Shown: positions 8,697-17,312 of the stretch, piece by piece
How the letters are laid out: each line of letters begins with the position of its first letter
How positions within the stretch are numbered: the first letter of the stretch is position 1
Assembly: GCF_013449375.1 (NCBI RefSeq)
Contig: NZ_JACDRR010000007.1
Span: 341,801-405,800 of the forward strand
Direction of reading: 5' to 3'
Origin: Pectobacterium sp. CFBP8739
GTDB taxonomy: Bacteria; Pseudomonadota; Gammaproteobacteria; Enterobacterales; Enterobacteriaceae
DNA: 64,000 nt
Position numbers and translations under genes: made by a program
Notes under the pieces: generated by a model
What the model was told of the DNA's origin: nothing
Databases searched by the model: none
Seen by the model: only the letters and a program-made list of their open reading frames with translations

Positions 8697-8731
8697 AGCC
8701 CCCGACGACTGTCTCAGCCGGGGGCTTTTTC
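8697..8731 (+). terminator. Rho-independent terminator after the TetR/NTF2-like operon
   Basis: An 8-bp G+C-rich stem (agcccccg at 8697-8704, cgggggct at 8719-8726) is followed by a T-tract (tttttct), just past the stop of the NTF2-like gene. Confidence 0.85.
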
Positions 8732-8796
8732 TCAACTTAAAAATGACGGCCTCTATTTATCGCACTATTGATGCCATTCGGATGAGGTTATTTTCG

Positions 8797-9522
8797 CTAC
8801 GCTTTTGACCGGCAATAATATGATTCCAGTTTGTCGAGGAACGCGAATAAAACCCTATTCATTTCACTGTAGTCATGAGCCCGTAGTTCTTCTGGGGTGT
8901 TGATGAAACGATATTTTTCGGCCTGACTTAATTCCTTATCTGAGTGTGCAATTAATAATTCGACGACATCCGGCGTGAGTTCCATGTGGCATTGAAACCC
9001 GTAAACCAGTTCGGAATAAGCAATTATTTGGCGTGGGCATCCTTCGCTGTAGGCGATAATTTTAGCCTCAGGCGTCAGGCCCGGCATATCGTTATGCCAG
9101 TGACCTACGTTGAGCTGACTTCCGAAGTGAGAGAACATCTCGCTTTGGGGGCCAGTATCCGTCAGAAAAATGGGGAACACGCCTATCTCTTTTTCCGGGC
9201 TGTGAGCAAACGGGGCACCCAGCGCTTCGCCAATCAGTTGAGAGCCCAGACAGACACCAATGATGGCTTTACCGAAACTCACTGCAGAGGCAATCAGCGC
9301 TTGCTCAGCTTTTGAATCGAAATGGGCGCATTGATCTACGGTGAAGGCAGGATCCTGTGGACCGCCCATCACGATCAACAAATCGATGTCCCGCGCATCT
9401 TGCGGCAGTTTCTCGCCCGCATAAACACGGGAAAACGTTATTTCATGACCACGACTCATGGCCCAGGTTTCATAAGCGCCGGGCGCTTCGAAACTTTCAT
9501 GCACAATAAAATGTACTCGCAT
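8797..9522 (-). CDS. Type 1 glutamine amidotransferase (GMP-synthase-like)
   Basis: A 241-residue class I glutamine amidotransferase domain protein. The nucleophile elbow GVCLGSQ places Cys91; the catalytic His179 and Glu181 are in FQCHMEL; the oxyanion region VMGGPQD is at 51-57. Stand-alone members can hydrolyse gamma-glutamyl bonds, in amino-group transfer or degradation of gamma-glutamyl compounds; the substrate here is unknown. The start at 9522 has AGGAG 9 bases upstream, and that ribosome site lies inside the oppositely oriented LysR fragment. Any promoter must therefore also lie inside that fragment, which suggests the upstream region was rearranged. Confidence 0.85.
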   Translation of the reverse strand: MRVHFIVHESFEAPGAYETWAMSRGHEITFSRVYAGEKLPQDARDIDLLIVMGGPQDPAFTVDQCAHFDSKAEQALIASAVSFGKAIIGVCLGSQLIGEALGAPFAHSPEKEIGVFPIFLTDTGPQSEMFSHFGSQLNVGHWHNDMPGLTPEAKIIAYSEGCPRQIIAYSELVYGFQCHMELTPDVVELLIAHSDKELSQAEKYRFINTPEELRAHDYSEMNRVLFAFLDKLESYYCRSKA

Positions 9523-10292
9523 TGGCGTATGCTCCTGTGCAGGCGCGCCTGTTTAACCGGACAACGAGGCGGGTCAGCCTTACCCCGGAAGGTTTGCAGT
9601 ATCTCGGTGAGTGCAGGGAAATTCTCTCATTAATCGAACATGCGGAATCCGGCCTGAAGGATTCCGTCAGGCGACCACAGGGGCGTCTGCGAGTTGATAT
9701 GCCGGGTGGGATTGCTCATTTCATCGTTATGCCAAACCTGAAAGACTTTTACCGGCTTTATCCGGATATTTACCTGATGATTGGAGTGAGCGATCGACAG
9801 GTCAATCTCGTTCAGGAGGGCGTGGACTGCGTAATCAGAACGGGGGAGCTGAATAACTCTACGCTTGTGGCCCGTCCGCTTGGCCGTTTTCGGTGGATCA
9901 CTTGCGCCTCACCGGACTATCTCAGGGAGTATGGTATTCCTGAGAGACCTGAAGCGTTGTCACAGCATCGGGCCATTCACTACTTTTCCGGTTCTGCCAG
10001 GCGCGCGGATGAACTGCATTTCCTGCGTGGTACTGAGACGTTGTCCGTGCCAGTAAAGGGAAATGCCGCCGTTAATGAAACGGGACTCTATATTAAAATG
10101 TGTCTTGACGGTTTTGGGCTGGCACAGCTTGCTGAAAGCATCGTATTTGAGAATCTTCAGGAAGGGAGACTTGTTGAGGTTATGGCTGACTGGCAGCCGC
10201 CATCAGTTCCGGTCACATTACTTTACCCACATCAGCGTTTTCTTTCTCCGGCCGTTCGCGCGTTTGCAGACTGGGTTGCCACTATTCTATGA
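9522..10292 (+). pseudogene. LysR-family regulator lacking its DNA-binding N-terminus
   Basis: The frame starts abruptly at the end of a LysR helix-turn-helix (ARLFNRTTRRVSLTPEG) and continues through a full effector-binding domain to a normal C-terminus (VRAFADWVATIL). About the first 45 residues, which carry the DNA-binding helix, are absent. The only possible start is a TTG at 9522 whose context belongs to the divergent amidotransferase gene. This looks like a deletion or rearrangement junction near 9535, next to an IS110-family element downstream. Without the DNA-binding domain it cannot act as a normal regulator. Confidence 0.8.
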
Positions 10293-10312
10293 AGCACTCG
10301 TGCCAGCGCTAT

Positions 10313-11880
10313 GAATGTCTTCTCCTCGCAAAGCGGAACGTACCTCGTTCGAAATGACTGTGTTGTGCCAGATATAGTCATTCGAACCCTGAGGGTTACA
10401 CTTTTAAGTGATTCAGGGTATGCGCTTACTGGTTACGAATATTGTGCCAGAATCATGTGATCTGATGATTGCCGCTTTGCTTTCGAGCCAGTAAGTGCTC
10501 CACGTTCGCTAACGAATACTCAGGGCATGCAGATAAACTGCTGACTATATTTCTTTCGAAGGGCGTGGAATGCATACCAATCCCCGGTTAAAAGGAGTTG
10601 GTGATGACTGCTATACATCAGTTTGCTGCTCATGTTGGTCTGGATTGGGCGGATAAAAAGCACGATGTCTGCGTTCAGTTTAAAAACGGTGAGCGCACAT
10701 TCCATGTGATTAACCATACGCCGGAAGCGCTTGATACCTGGCTCAATGAGTTGCACCAGAAGGTCAAAGGCAGGATCGCTATCGCCCTTGAACTGAAGAA
10801 AGGCCCGGTAGTATATGCTCTCCAGAAGTACCCCTTTATTACTGTCTTTCCTGTACACGCGTTATCATTGGCCCGCTATAGGCAGACCTTCTGGCCAAGT
10901 GGTGCGAAGGATGATCCTCAGGATGCCGAGTTGGCGTTAGATCTGATGCTACGCTATCCCCAAAAGATTAAAGCCATCGAACCCGACAATGCTGATATCC
11001 GTTTACTTCTACAACTAGTCGAGCAGCGTAGGCTGCTGGTAGAAGACAAACGCCGCTTCGTTAATCGGCTCATTAACACGCTTAAGCAGTATTATCCTCA
11101 ACCCCTAGAATGGTTCTCGCATCGGGACAGTTCATTGTTCTGTGAGCTCATAATCCGCTGGCCAAGCCTGCAACAGCTCAAACGTGCCCGGAGTGATACC
11201 GTCCGTCATTTTATGAACGCAAGAGGTGGTCCCGCTGTTGCGTATACAGAACAGCGGGTTACAAGCATTGCCAACGCGATTCCCCTGACCACTGATAAAA
11301 GTGTCATCGAGGCGAACGCGCTAATGGCAATAGCTCTTGCATCACAAATCAAACTTGTAGGTGAACTTATCAGAACCTACGACGAACGAATCGAATCGTT
11401 ATTCGATACACTTCCGGATGCAGAGCTGTTCAAATCACTACCGGGCATGGGGCCGTGTATGGGCCCACGTATGCTTGCCGCACTGGGTGATAACCGCGAC
11501 CGCTTCAACAGCGCTGAGGAAATTCAAAACTACGCAGGTATTGCTCCGGTGACTGAACGAAGTGGCCAGAAATCTTGGGTTCACTGGCGATGGCAGTGTG
11601 CCAAGTTCGTCAGGCAAACCTTTGTCGAATGGGCTGCCAAAACGGTTAACTCATCATACTGGGCCAAGCTGTATTATCAGGGGATGCGAGAAAAAGGAAA
11701 ATCTCATCAATCAGCGATCCGGGCTCTGGCATTCAAATGGATAAGGATTATTTACCGCTGCTGGAAGACCAGAACCCGTTATGACGAAGCGAAATATTTG
11801 CTGGCACTGGAAGCGCGAAAATCGCCCTTACTAATGCCGTAGAAAGCTTGTCGAATGTCTCAGGGCGTGAAGCGGACGTG
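10313..11880 (+). mobile_element. IS110-family insertion sequence (ends approximate)
   Basis: The element is defined by the transposase at 10604-11842. Elements of this family often lack clear terminal inverted repeats and target duplications, so the borders cannot be fixed from one copy. Related words occur on both sides: gaatgtct followed by an agcgga word at 10313-10340 and again at 11853-11878. A span between them, about 1.5 kb, fits the usual size. The outer limits are tentative. Confidence 0.55.
10604..11842 (+). CDS. IS110-family transposase
   Basis: A 412-residue DEDD-type transposase. The N-terminal RuvC-like domain starts HVGLDWADKKHDV and includes the conserved KDDPQDAELAL (third acidic cluster). 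The C-terminal Transposase_20-type domain has LPGMGPCMGPRMLAALGD and the serine region (YAGIAPVTERSGQ). The ATG at 10604 is chosen because AAAGGAG lies just upstream; a TTG at 10598 is also in frame. The gene looks intact, so the element could still be active. It sits between a beheaded LysR gene and a TetR gene, a likely rearrangement point. Confidence 0.93.
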   Translation: MTAIHQFAAHVGLDWADKKHDVCVQFKNGERTFHVINHTPEALDTWLNELHQKVKGRIAIALELKKGPVVYALQKYPFITVFPVHALSLARYRQTFWPSGAKDDPQDAELALDLMLRYPQKIKAIEPDNADIRLLLQLVEQRRLLVEDKRRFVNRLINTLKQYYPQPLEWFSHRDSSLFCELIIRWPSLQQLKRARSDTVRHFMNARGGPAVAYTEQRVTSIANAIPLTTDKSVIEANALMAIALASQIKLVGELIRTYDERIESLFDTLPDAELFKSLPGMGPCMGPRMLAALGDNRDRFNSAEEIQNYAGIAPVTERSGQKSWVHWRWQCAKFVRQTFVEWAAKTVNSSYWAKLYYQGMREKGKSHQSAIRALAFKWIRIIYRCWKTRTRYDEAKYLLALEARKSPLLMP

Positions 11881-11931
11881 GATACTTTATTAATATGCAC
11901 TGCTCAGAAAAATTCCTGTTATCCAGCAAAT

Positions 11932-12480
11932 TCAATCCTTACGTGCATCCTGACTGAGAAGACGTGTGCGGCAAACATCCAGAATCTCATCTGCCAGAGC
12001 GGAATCATCCGGGCAGGCACGGGACAGCACCAAGGCACCGACAAGATGCGCGATGGTGTCTATCAGATCAGCGCGCGTGCTATTTTCAGTTCCTAAAACT
12101 GCCAGTTGGTGTTCAACTCCGGCCGCAAATGTCTCCTTGATTGACGCAGATTGACGTGCTGCATCAGTACCCAGAGCAGACATCACACATCCTTTTCCCA
12201 TGTCATCACGATGTTGCCGGGAGAGATAGTATTCAATAAATTTTTCTCGGTCCACACCCGCTGTGCTTTCTGCGGAGCGCGTAAAACCGCAGCTCATTGC
12301 CTCCGCCATCAGATCAGCCTTGGAACCAAAATGCTTGTAGAACCCCCCGTGAGTTAAGCCTGCCGCTGACATCAGTTCCGCGACGCCCACACCATCGTAA
12401 CCTCGCTCACGAAAAAGTTCTGAGGCCGTTTCAACAATGCGCATTCGGTTTTCCCGAACCTGCTCTTTCGACACTTTCAT
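11932..12480 (-). CDS. TetR-family regulator of the adjacent ene-reductase operon
   Basis: A protein of 182 residues with the helix-turn-helix at about 10-58 (RMRIVETASELFRERGYDGVGVAELM...LTHGGFYKHFGSKADLM). This HGGFYKHF form is common in TetR regulators of reductase genes. It is divergent from the Old Yellow Enzyme gene at 12615; a near-symmetric repeat in between (12522-12571) is a plausible operator. NemR of E. coli, a related concept, senses quinones and electrophiles through cysteines. This protein has Cys residues (one near the start of the ligand domain, one near the C-terminus), but the sensing mechanism is unproven. Confidence 0.88.
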   Translation of the reverse strand: MKVSKEQVRENRMRIVETASELFRERGYDGVGVAELMSAAGLTHGGFYKHFGSKADLMAEAMSCGFTRSAESTAGVDREKFIEYYLSRQHRDDMGKGCVMSALGTDAARQSASIKETFAAGVEHQLAVLGTENSTRADLIDTIAHLVGALVLSRACPDDSALADEILDVCRTRLLSQDARKD

Positions 12481-12521
12481 ACTTTCCTGTCCCTCTCAAA
12501 AATAGGGTTTAAGTATACATT

Positions 12522-12571
12522 GATGATAACCATAATCAAACTACTTGACTTTATAGATTACGATCATCATC
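12522..12571. promoter_or_regulatory. Candidate TetR operator pair upstream of the ene-reductase
   Basis: Segment 12522-12537 (gatgataaccataatc) and segment 12556-12571 (gattacgatcatcatc) are inverted copies, matching at 13 of 16 positions, in the spacer between the divergent tetR and ene-reductase genes. They may be two half-operators. Confidence 0.45.
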
Positions 12572-12614
12572 ATTATATTAACACCACGACCAACCACTTA
12601 GCAGGCGAATACAC

Positions 12615-13706
12615 ATGACGAACCAAACATTATTTCAACCCTATAAACTCGGCTCTATAACACTAGCCAACCATATCGTGATGGCACCCCTGACGCGTAA
12701 CCGTGCCGGAGCAGGTCTGGTTCCTGGAGAGCTGGCAGCAACCTACTACGCCCAGCGTGCCACCGCTGGATTGCTGATTACCGAAGCCACCCAGATCTCA
12801 GCTCAGGCGCAGGGCTATCAGGATACGCCGGGGATCTATACACAAGCTCAAATCGATGGCTGGCGCAAAGTGACTGATGCAGTGCACGCCAAAGGTGGGC
12901 GCATATTTGTTCAACTTTGGCACGTAGGACGAATTTCGCATGTCGATTTGCAACCTGGTGGCGCTGCGCCGGTCGCCCCGTCAGCCATTCGCGCCGAGAC
13001 TAAGACCTTTGTGAACAATGGATTTGCTGACGTATCCGGGCCTCGCGCGCTTGAGTTGCAGGAAATACAGGGGATTATCGACGACTTCAGAAAGGCTTCT
13101 GCCAATGCCATTACCGCCGGGTTTGATGGCGTAGAGATCCATGGCGCGAATGGTTATCTGCTGGAACAGTTTCTTAAAGACGGTGCCAATCAGCGTACCG
13201 ATGAGTACGGCGGCTCTGTCGAGAACCGCGCACGTCTGCTGTTAGAAGTCACGGCAGCCGTTAAAGAGGAGATCGGTGCTGATCGCACGGGTGTGCGCAT
13301 TTCACCGGTTTCCCCTGTTAATGCGATTTCATGCAGTGATCCGCAGCCACAATATGACTACGTCGCGGATCAACTCAATGCATTAGGTATAGTGTATCTC
13401 CACGTTGTTGAAGGCGCGACGGGCGGCTCGCGTGATGCATCTCCGTTCGATTATGACTCCCTGCGCCGGCATTTTAAAAACACCTACATCGGCAACAACG
13501 GCTATGATCTGGCGCTGGCTTCCGCTCAACTTGCGGAAGGTAAAGCCGATCTGTTCGCGTTCGGTCGCTCGTTCATTTCTAACCCGGATCTGGTCGAAAG
13601 GCTGAAGACGGGAGCGCCTCTGGCCTCACTCAATCCTGAAACACTTTATGGTGGTGGTGCAGCGGGATATACCGATTACCCATCGTTTACTGAGACCAGC
13701 AAGTAA
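12615..13706 (+). CDS. nemA: Old Yellow Enzyme family ene-reductase (N-ethylmaleimide reductase-like)
   Basis: A 363-residue FMN-dependent TIM-barrel enzyme that reduces activated C=C bonds (enones, maleimides, nitro-compounds) with NAD(P)H. It shows the family start LFQPYKLGSITLANHIVMAPLTR and the active-site string HGANGYL with His176, Asn179 and Tyr181, followed by EYGGSVENRARL. The C-terminal flavin-binding part is present (FGRSFISNPDLVERL). The length equals the family norm. A TetR gene is divergent, and two SDR genes, a membrane protein and an MDR reductase follow on the same strand, suggesting a carbonyl/electrophile detoxification unit. The symbol reflects family resemblance; orthology to E. 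coli nemA is not proven. Confidence 0.88.
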   Translation: MTNQTLFQPYKLGSITLANHIVMAPLTRNRAGAGLVPGELAATYYAQRATAGLLITEATQISAQAQGYQDTPGIYTQAQIDGWRKVTDAVHAKGGRIFVQLWHVGRISHVDLQPGGAAPVAPSAIRAETKTFVNNGFADVSGPRALELQEIQGIIDDFRKASANAITAGFDGVEIHGANGYLLEQFLKDGANQRTDEYGGSVENRARLLLEVTAAVKEEIGADRTGVRISPVSPVNAISCSDPQPQYDYVADQLNALGIVYLHVVEGATGGSRDASPFDYDSLRRHFKNTYIGNNGYDLALASAQLAEGKADLFAFGRSFISNPDLVERLKTGAPLASLNPETLYGGGAAGYTDYPSFTETSK

Positions 13707-13781
13707 AGTTGCCGGTGTCACGGTTCTACCTGTATCGCACATTGCGAATTCTGTTTACACATTAATAAAGAAGATCAACTT

Positions 13782-14564
13782 ATGACTAAAGCTTCAGTTC
13801 TCATTACAGGCGCATCCACGGGTATTGGTGCTGTTTACGCTGAGCGGTTCGCCCGCCGGGGCCACGACCTTGTTCTGGTCGCGCGCGACAAAGCGAAATT
13901 AGAGATACTGGCCGCGCGTCTGCGACAGGAAAATGCTATTTCTGTCGACGTTCTGCCTGCCGACCTCACGCAAACGAGTGATTTAGCAGTGGTCGAAGCT
14001 CGCCTGCGTGAAGACACACGGATTGGCATTCTCATCAATAACGCGGGTATCGCGCAGTCCGGCAGTTTTACCGAGCAGACGCCTGAATCGATAGAAAGCC
14101 TTATCGCGCTTAACGTCACCGCCCTGACAAGGCTGGCGAGTGCTGTGGCACCACGACTGGTCAAAGCCGGAGAAGGCTCGATCGTCAATATCAGTTCCGT
14201 TGTCGGCCTCGCGCCGGAATTTGCTATGACGGTTTACGGCGCAACCAAAGCCTTTGTGCTTTTCTTGTCTCAGGGAATGAATGTAGAGCTGTCATCCAAG
14301 GGCATTTATATCCAAGCGGTGCTCCCTGCCGGTACTTATACGGAAATCTGGGACCGTGCGGGTATCGACATCAGTAACTCGCCAAAATTCATGGAAGTGG
14401 GCGAGTTAGTGGATGCCGCACTGGTGGGCTTTGATCGTCGTGAACTGGTCACCATCCCGCCATTACATAATGCTGAACGCTGGGACACCCTCGACGCTTC
14501 ACGCCAGGCTTTGCTTTCAGACATCAAACAAGATGAAGCTGCAGAACGATATAAAGCGCTGTAG
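13782..14564 (+). CDS. Short-chain dehydrogenase/reductase (SDR)
   Basis: A 260-residue protein with cofactor motif GASTGIG (residues 10-16), NNAG (86-89) and catalytic Ser139, Tyr152 and Lys156 (YGATK). The N-terminal VLITGAS and the ARDKAKLE segment point to NADPH use. It lies 75 bases after the ene-reductase and about 130 bases before a second SDR on the same strand. Its substrate is unknown; the setting suggests reduction of reactive aldehydes or ketones. Confidence 0.88.
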   Translation: MTKASVLITGASTGIGAVYAERFARRGHDLVLVARDKAKLEILAARLRQENAISVDVLPADLTQTSDLAVVEARLREDTRIGILINNAGIAQSGSFTEQTPESIESLIALNVTALTRLASAVAPRLVKAGEGSIVNISSVVGLAPEFAMTVYGATKAFVLFLSQGMNVELSSKGIYIQAVLPAGTYTEIWDRAGIDISNSPKFMEVGELVDAALVGFDRRELVTIPPLHNAERWDTLDASRQALLSDIKQDEAAERYKAL

Positions 14565-14697
14565 TCAATAAGGTGCACTCTGCAGAGCGGTCTTTTGGCT
14601 GTTCTGCAGAGAAGTGAACCCGACACAAAACCCCTTACAGCGTGTCGTCTCATCAGCGATGAGAAACGTCAAACAAATCATGAAGGCCTTATTCAGC

Positions 14698-15516
14698 ATG
14701 ACAAAAAAACGTGTAGCACTGGTTACCGGCGCATCCTCAGGTATCGGCGAAGCGTCAGCTAATAAACTGTTAGCTGCGGGATATACTGTGTATGGCACCA
14801 GCAGGCGTGGCTCCCTGGCGGGAACGCATCCGTTTCCATTACTTACGCTTGATGTGACGGACGACGCTTCTGTCGGGGCAGTCATTGCGGAACTGCTGCG
14901 CCTGGAGGGGCAGATCGATATTCTGGTGAACAATGCGGGCTTCGGGGTCGCTCCGGCGGCGGCGGAAGAAAGTTCTGTCGAACAGGCCATGAGTATTTTC
15001 GACACAAACTTTTTGGGCATAGTCAGGTTAACGCGGGCGGTTGTCCCTCAGATGCGCCGTCAGGGCAGTGGGCGCATCATTAACATTGGCTCGATACTCG
15101 GGGTCGTTCCGTTGCCGTATGTGGCACTTTATGCTGCCAGTAAGCATGCGGTTGAAGGATACACAGGAGCACTGGACCATGAGCTGCGCACGCAAGGTAT
15201 CCGGGTTTCTGTGATTGAGCCTGCCTACATAAAAACCCAGTTTGAAGCCAATAATATAGAGCCGGATGCCAAGCTTGAAGAGTATGACCTTATCCGGGCG
15301 AAGCTGGCGAAAGTAGTGAGCAAGGCTATGGCTGAAGCGGAAAGTCCGGAAGTTGTGGCAGATGTGGTGGTTAAAGCTGCTCAGGCTTTACAACCAAAGG
15401 TGCGTTACACAGCGGGAACGCTGGCCGGTAAATTGAATTTTCTTCTCAGATTCGCGCCAGCAAAAATCCTGGATAAGGTTGTGCGAAATAGCCTTCAGCT
15501 TGATGCGAAAGAATAA
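14698..15516 (+). CDS. Short-chain dehydrogenase/reductase, second copy
   Basis: A 272-residue SDR with GASSGIG (residues 11-17), NNAG (78-81), and Ser132, Tyr145, Lys149 (YAASK). The frame is open from 14614, but the ATG at 14698 gives the standard family N-terminus (MTKKRVALVTGAS). An ATG at 14680 is an alternative. The extended C-terminus (DVVVKAAQALQPKVRYTAG) resembles oxidoreductases of the retinol-dehydrogenase-like subgroup. It ends 2 bases before the next gene, so it is co-transcribed with the membrane protein at 15519 and the reductase at 15911. Confidence 0.86.
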   Translation: MTKKRVALVTGASSGIGEASANKLLAAGYTVYGTSRRGSLAGTHPFPLLTLDVTDDASVGAVIAELLRLEGQIDILVNNAGFGVAPAAAEESSVEQAMSIFDTNFLGIVRLTRAVVPQMRRQGSGRIINIGSILGVVPLPYVALYAASKHAVEGYTGALDHELRTQGIRVSVIEPAYIKTQFEANNIEPDAKLEEYDLIRAKLAKVVSKAMAEAESPEVVADVVVKAAQALQPKVRYTAGTLAGKLNFLLRFAPAKILDKVVRNSLQLDAKE

Positions 15517-15518
15517 AA

Positions 15519-15914
15519 ATGAAATTTTCGCGACTGGCTATTCTGGCATCTGTGTTGTTTTTCATTCTTGCAACGGTATGGATGTTTTTCCCGGAAAAAC
15601 TCCTCACCCTGTGGGGAATTGAAATCACGCCAGGTACTGATGTGCTCGGCCGACGTTCTGCCGCATTCTTTGCTGGAACAAGCTTAATGTGTTTTTTAGC
15701 GAGGAATGCTGAACCTTCCCCTACCCGATATGCTCTGGCCGCTGGTATTAGCACGATATCTTTCGTGTTAGCCGTGTCTGGCATCGTCGAATGGTGCGAA
15801 GGACATGTTAACGAGCAAATTCTTTTTGCCGTGTTTATCGAGCTGTTACTGGGAACAGCTTTTTCACTCAGCAACATGGGCACCCGGAAAATCGACAGGA
15901 TAAACAACAAATGA
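15519..15914 (+). CDS. Small membrane protein, 131 aa, three to four predicted helices
   Basis: Function not recognised. Residues about 5-25 (LAILASVLFFILATVWMFF), 46-60, 70-90 (AAGISTISFVLAVSGIV) and 99-117 (QILFAVFIELLLGTAF) are hydrophobic and likely membrane-spanning. A conserved-looking LGRRSAAFFAG segment lies between the first two, as in small DUF4345-like inner-membrane proteins. It begins 2 bases after the SDR stop, and its stop overlaps the next start by 4 bases (ATGA), so translational coupling is likely. Its operon partners are redox enzymes. Confidence 0.75.
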   Translation: MKFSRLAILASVLFFILATVWMFFPEKLLTLWGIEITPGTDVLGRRSAAFFAGTSLMCFLARNAEPSPTRYALAAGISTISFVLAVSGIVEWCEGHVNEQILFAVFIELLLGTAFSLSNMGTRKIDRINNK

Positions 15915-16930
15915 AGACTAAGACGATGAAAGCGTTTACGTTTAAACGCTATGGTAAATCCCCTAAGCTGGGATTCGATGATCTGGATTATCCTTCCCCT
16001 AGGGCTGATGAAATCCTGGTGAAGGTATGCGCGGTTGGACTGAACCCGATTGACAACATGATCCCAACCGGAATGTTTAAGCCGGTATTGCATTTTAAGC
16101 TCCCCGCAACACTGGGTAGCGACTTGTCCGGGATTGTCATTGCAACAGGGAGCCGAGTGACGCGTTTCAAGCCCGGTGACGAAATTTTCGCCAGCATTTT
16201 CGATAGGGAAATAGGATCTCTTGCCGAATTTGCCGTTTTTCCTGAAAGTCTCGCGGCTATTAAGCCTGCAAATCTGGATTTTGTGCAGGCAGCTTCACTC
16301 CCGATGGTGAGCCTCACCTCCTGGCAGGCGCTCACAGAGAGAGCGAATCTGCAGCCTGGACAGAAGGTTTTCATCCCGGCAGGTTCCGGGGGAATTGGGA
16401 GCTTTGCGATCCAACTGGCGAAGCACCTTGGCGCAAAGGTGGGAACGACAACAAGTTCAGTGAATGTCGAGTGGGCAAATCGTCTTGGCGCAGATGAAGT
16501 GGTTGACTATAAAAAGCAGGAATTTGAAAACGTGCTGAGTGGCTACGATATTGTTCTGGGCACTGTCAGAGGGGATGCGATTGAAAAGTCCACTCAAATT
16601 CTTAAGCCTGGCGGAAAGATTATTTCTCTCATCGGGCCGTTAGACGCCGCGTTCGCACAGGCCCGAAGATTGAACTTCTTACTGCGTTTTGTGTTCGGGC
16701 TGATGAGCCGCAAGATTATACGTCTTACGAAAAAACGGGGACTGAACTATTCATTTCTCTTTGTCCGTCCTGATGGCAATCAACTCACCCAAATCGGCAA
16801 ACTCATAGAAGCTGAACAAATCAAGCCAGTGATCGACAAGGTGTTCCCCTTTACAGAGGCGAAAGAGGCTCTTGCCTACCTTGCCCAAGGGCATGCGAAA
16901 GGAAAAGTGATTGTTAAGATGCAGGAGTAA
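15911..16930 (+). CDS. MDR-superfamily NADP-dependent oxidoreductase (quinone reductase-like)
   Basis: A 339-residue medium-chain reductase without the zinc cysteines of alcohol dehydrogenases. The N-terminal GroES-like part (GFDDLDYPSPRADEILVKVCAVGLNPIDNM...LGSDLSGIVIATG) is followed by a Rossmann domain with AGSGGIGSFAIQLAK and a C-terminal GKVIVKM. This is the quinone oxidoreductase / NADP-dependent alkenal reductase type. Its start overlaps the upstream membrane-protein gene by 4 bases. It is the last gene of the apparent operon that begins with the ene-reductase. Typical substrates are quinones or alpha,beta-unsaturated carbonyls. Confidence 0.88.
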   Translation: MKTKTMKAFTFKRYGKSPKLGFDDLDYPSPRADEILVKVCAVGLNPIDNMIPTGMFKPVLHFKLPATLGSDLSGIVIATGSRVTRFKPGDEIFASIFDREIGSLAEFAVFPESLAAIKPANLDFVQAASLPMVSLTSWQALTERANLQPGQKVFIPAGSGGIGSFAIQLAKHLGAKVGTTTSSVNVEWANRLGADEVVDYKKQEFENVLSGYDIVLGTVRGDAIEKSTQILKPGGKIISLIGPLDAAFAQARRLNFLLRFVFGLMSRKIIRLTKKRGLNYSFLFVRPDGNQLTQIGKLIEAEQIKPVIDKVFPFTEAKEALAYLAQGHAKGKVIVKMQE

Positions 16931-17312
16931 TAACAACTGAAGTTTAAATCTGTGAAAGAGGATAATCACCAAGAACAATCTCCGCAAGTTTGACCATATA
17001 TCACAGCTATTAAGTAGCTAGATTGATGGCCATAAATGTCCGCTTATCGCCCAAAGCAGACAATCCCCAGCGGGATCTTAAATCCGGGGTGAGTCGCTGA
17101 ACAATACCAATACCGCTGAACGACCTATAACCCCAGCGACTCAATCTCCCCGAGCAGACGTCGGGGCTTATCGTTATCCCATTGAGTGAGTATTGGAAAG
17201 CAACTGCCTCCATATAACCTCACTCAATGCGATGCCACTTTCGAAAGGATATGAATCACCCGCATACCCGTGCAGAATCATCGATTACTGCGCGTTTTTC
17301 CTGTGTGGGATA
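16931..17312. other. Spacer with several short inverted repeats, no gene seen
   Basis: Between the convergent reductase and MORN-protein genes. It contains a 9-bp inverted repeat (gagtcgctg at 17091-17099, cagcgactc at 17134-17142) and a 6-bp G+C-rich hairpin (17148-17166). These look like remnants of a mobile element or a bidirectional termination region. Confidence 0.45.
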
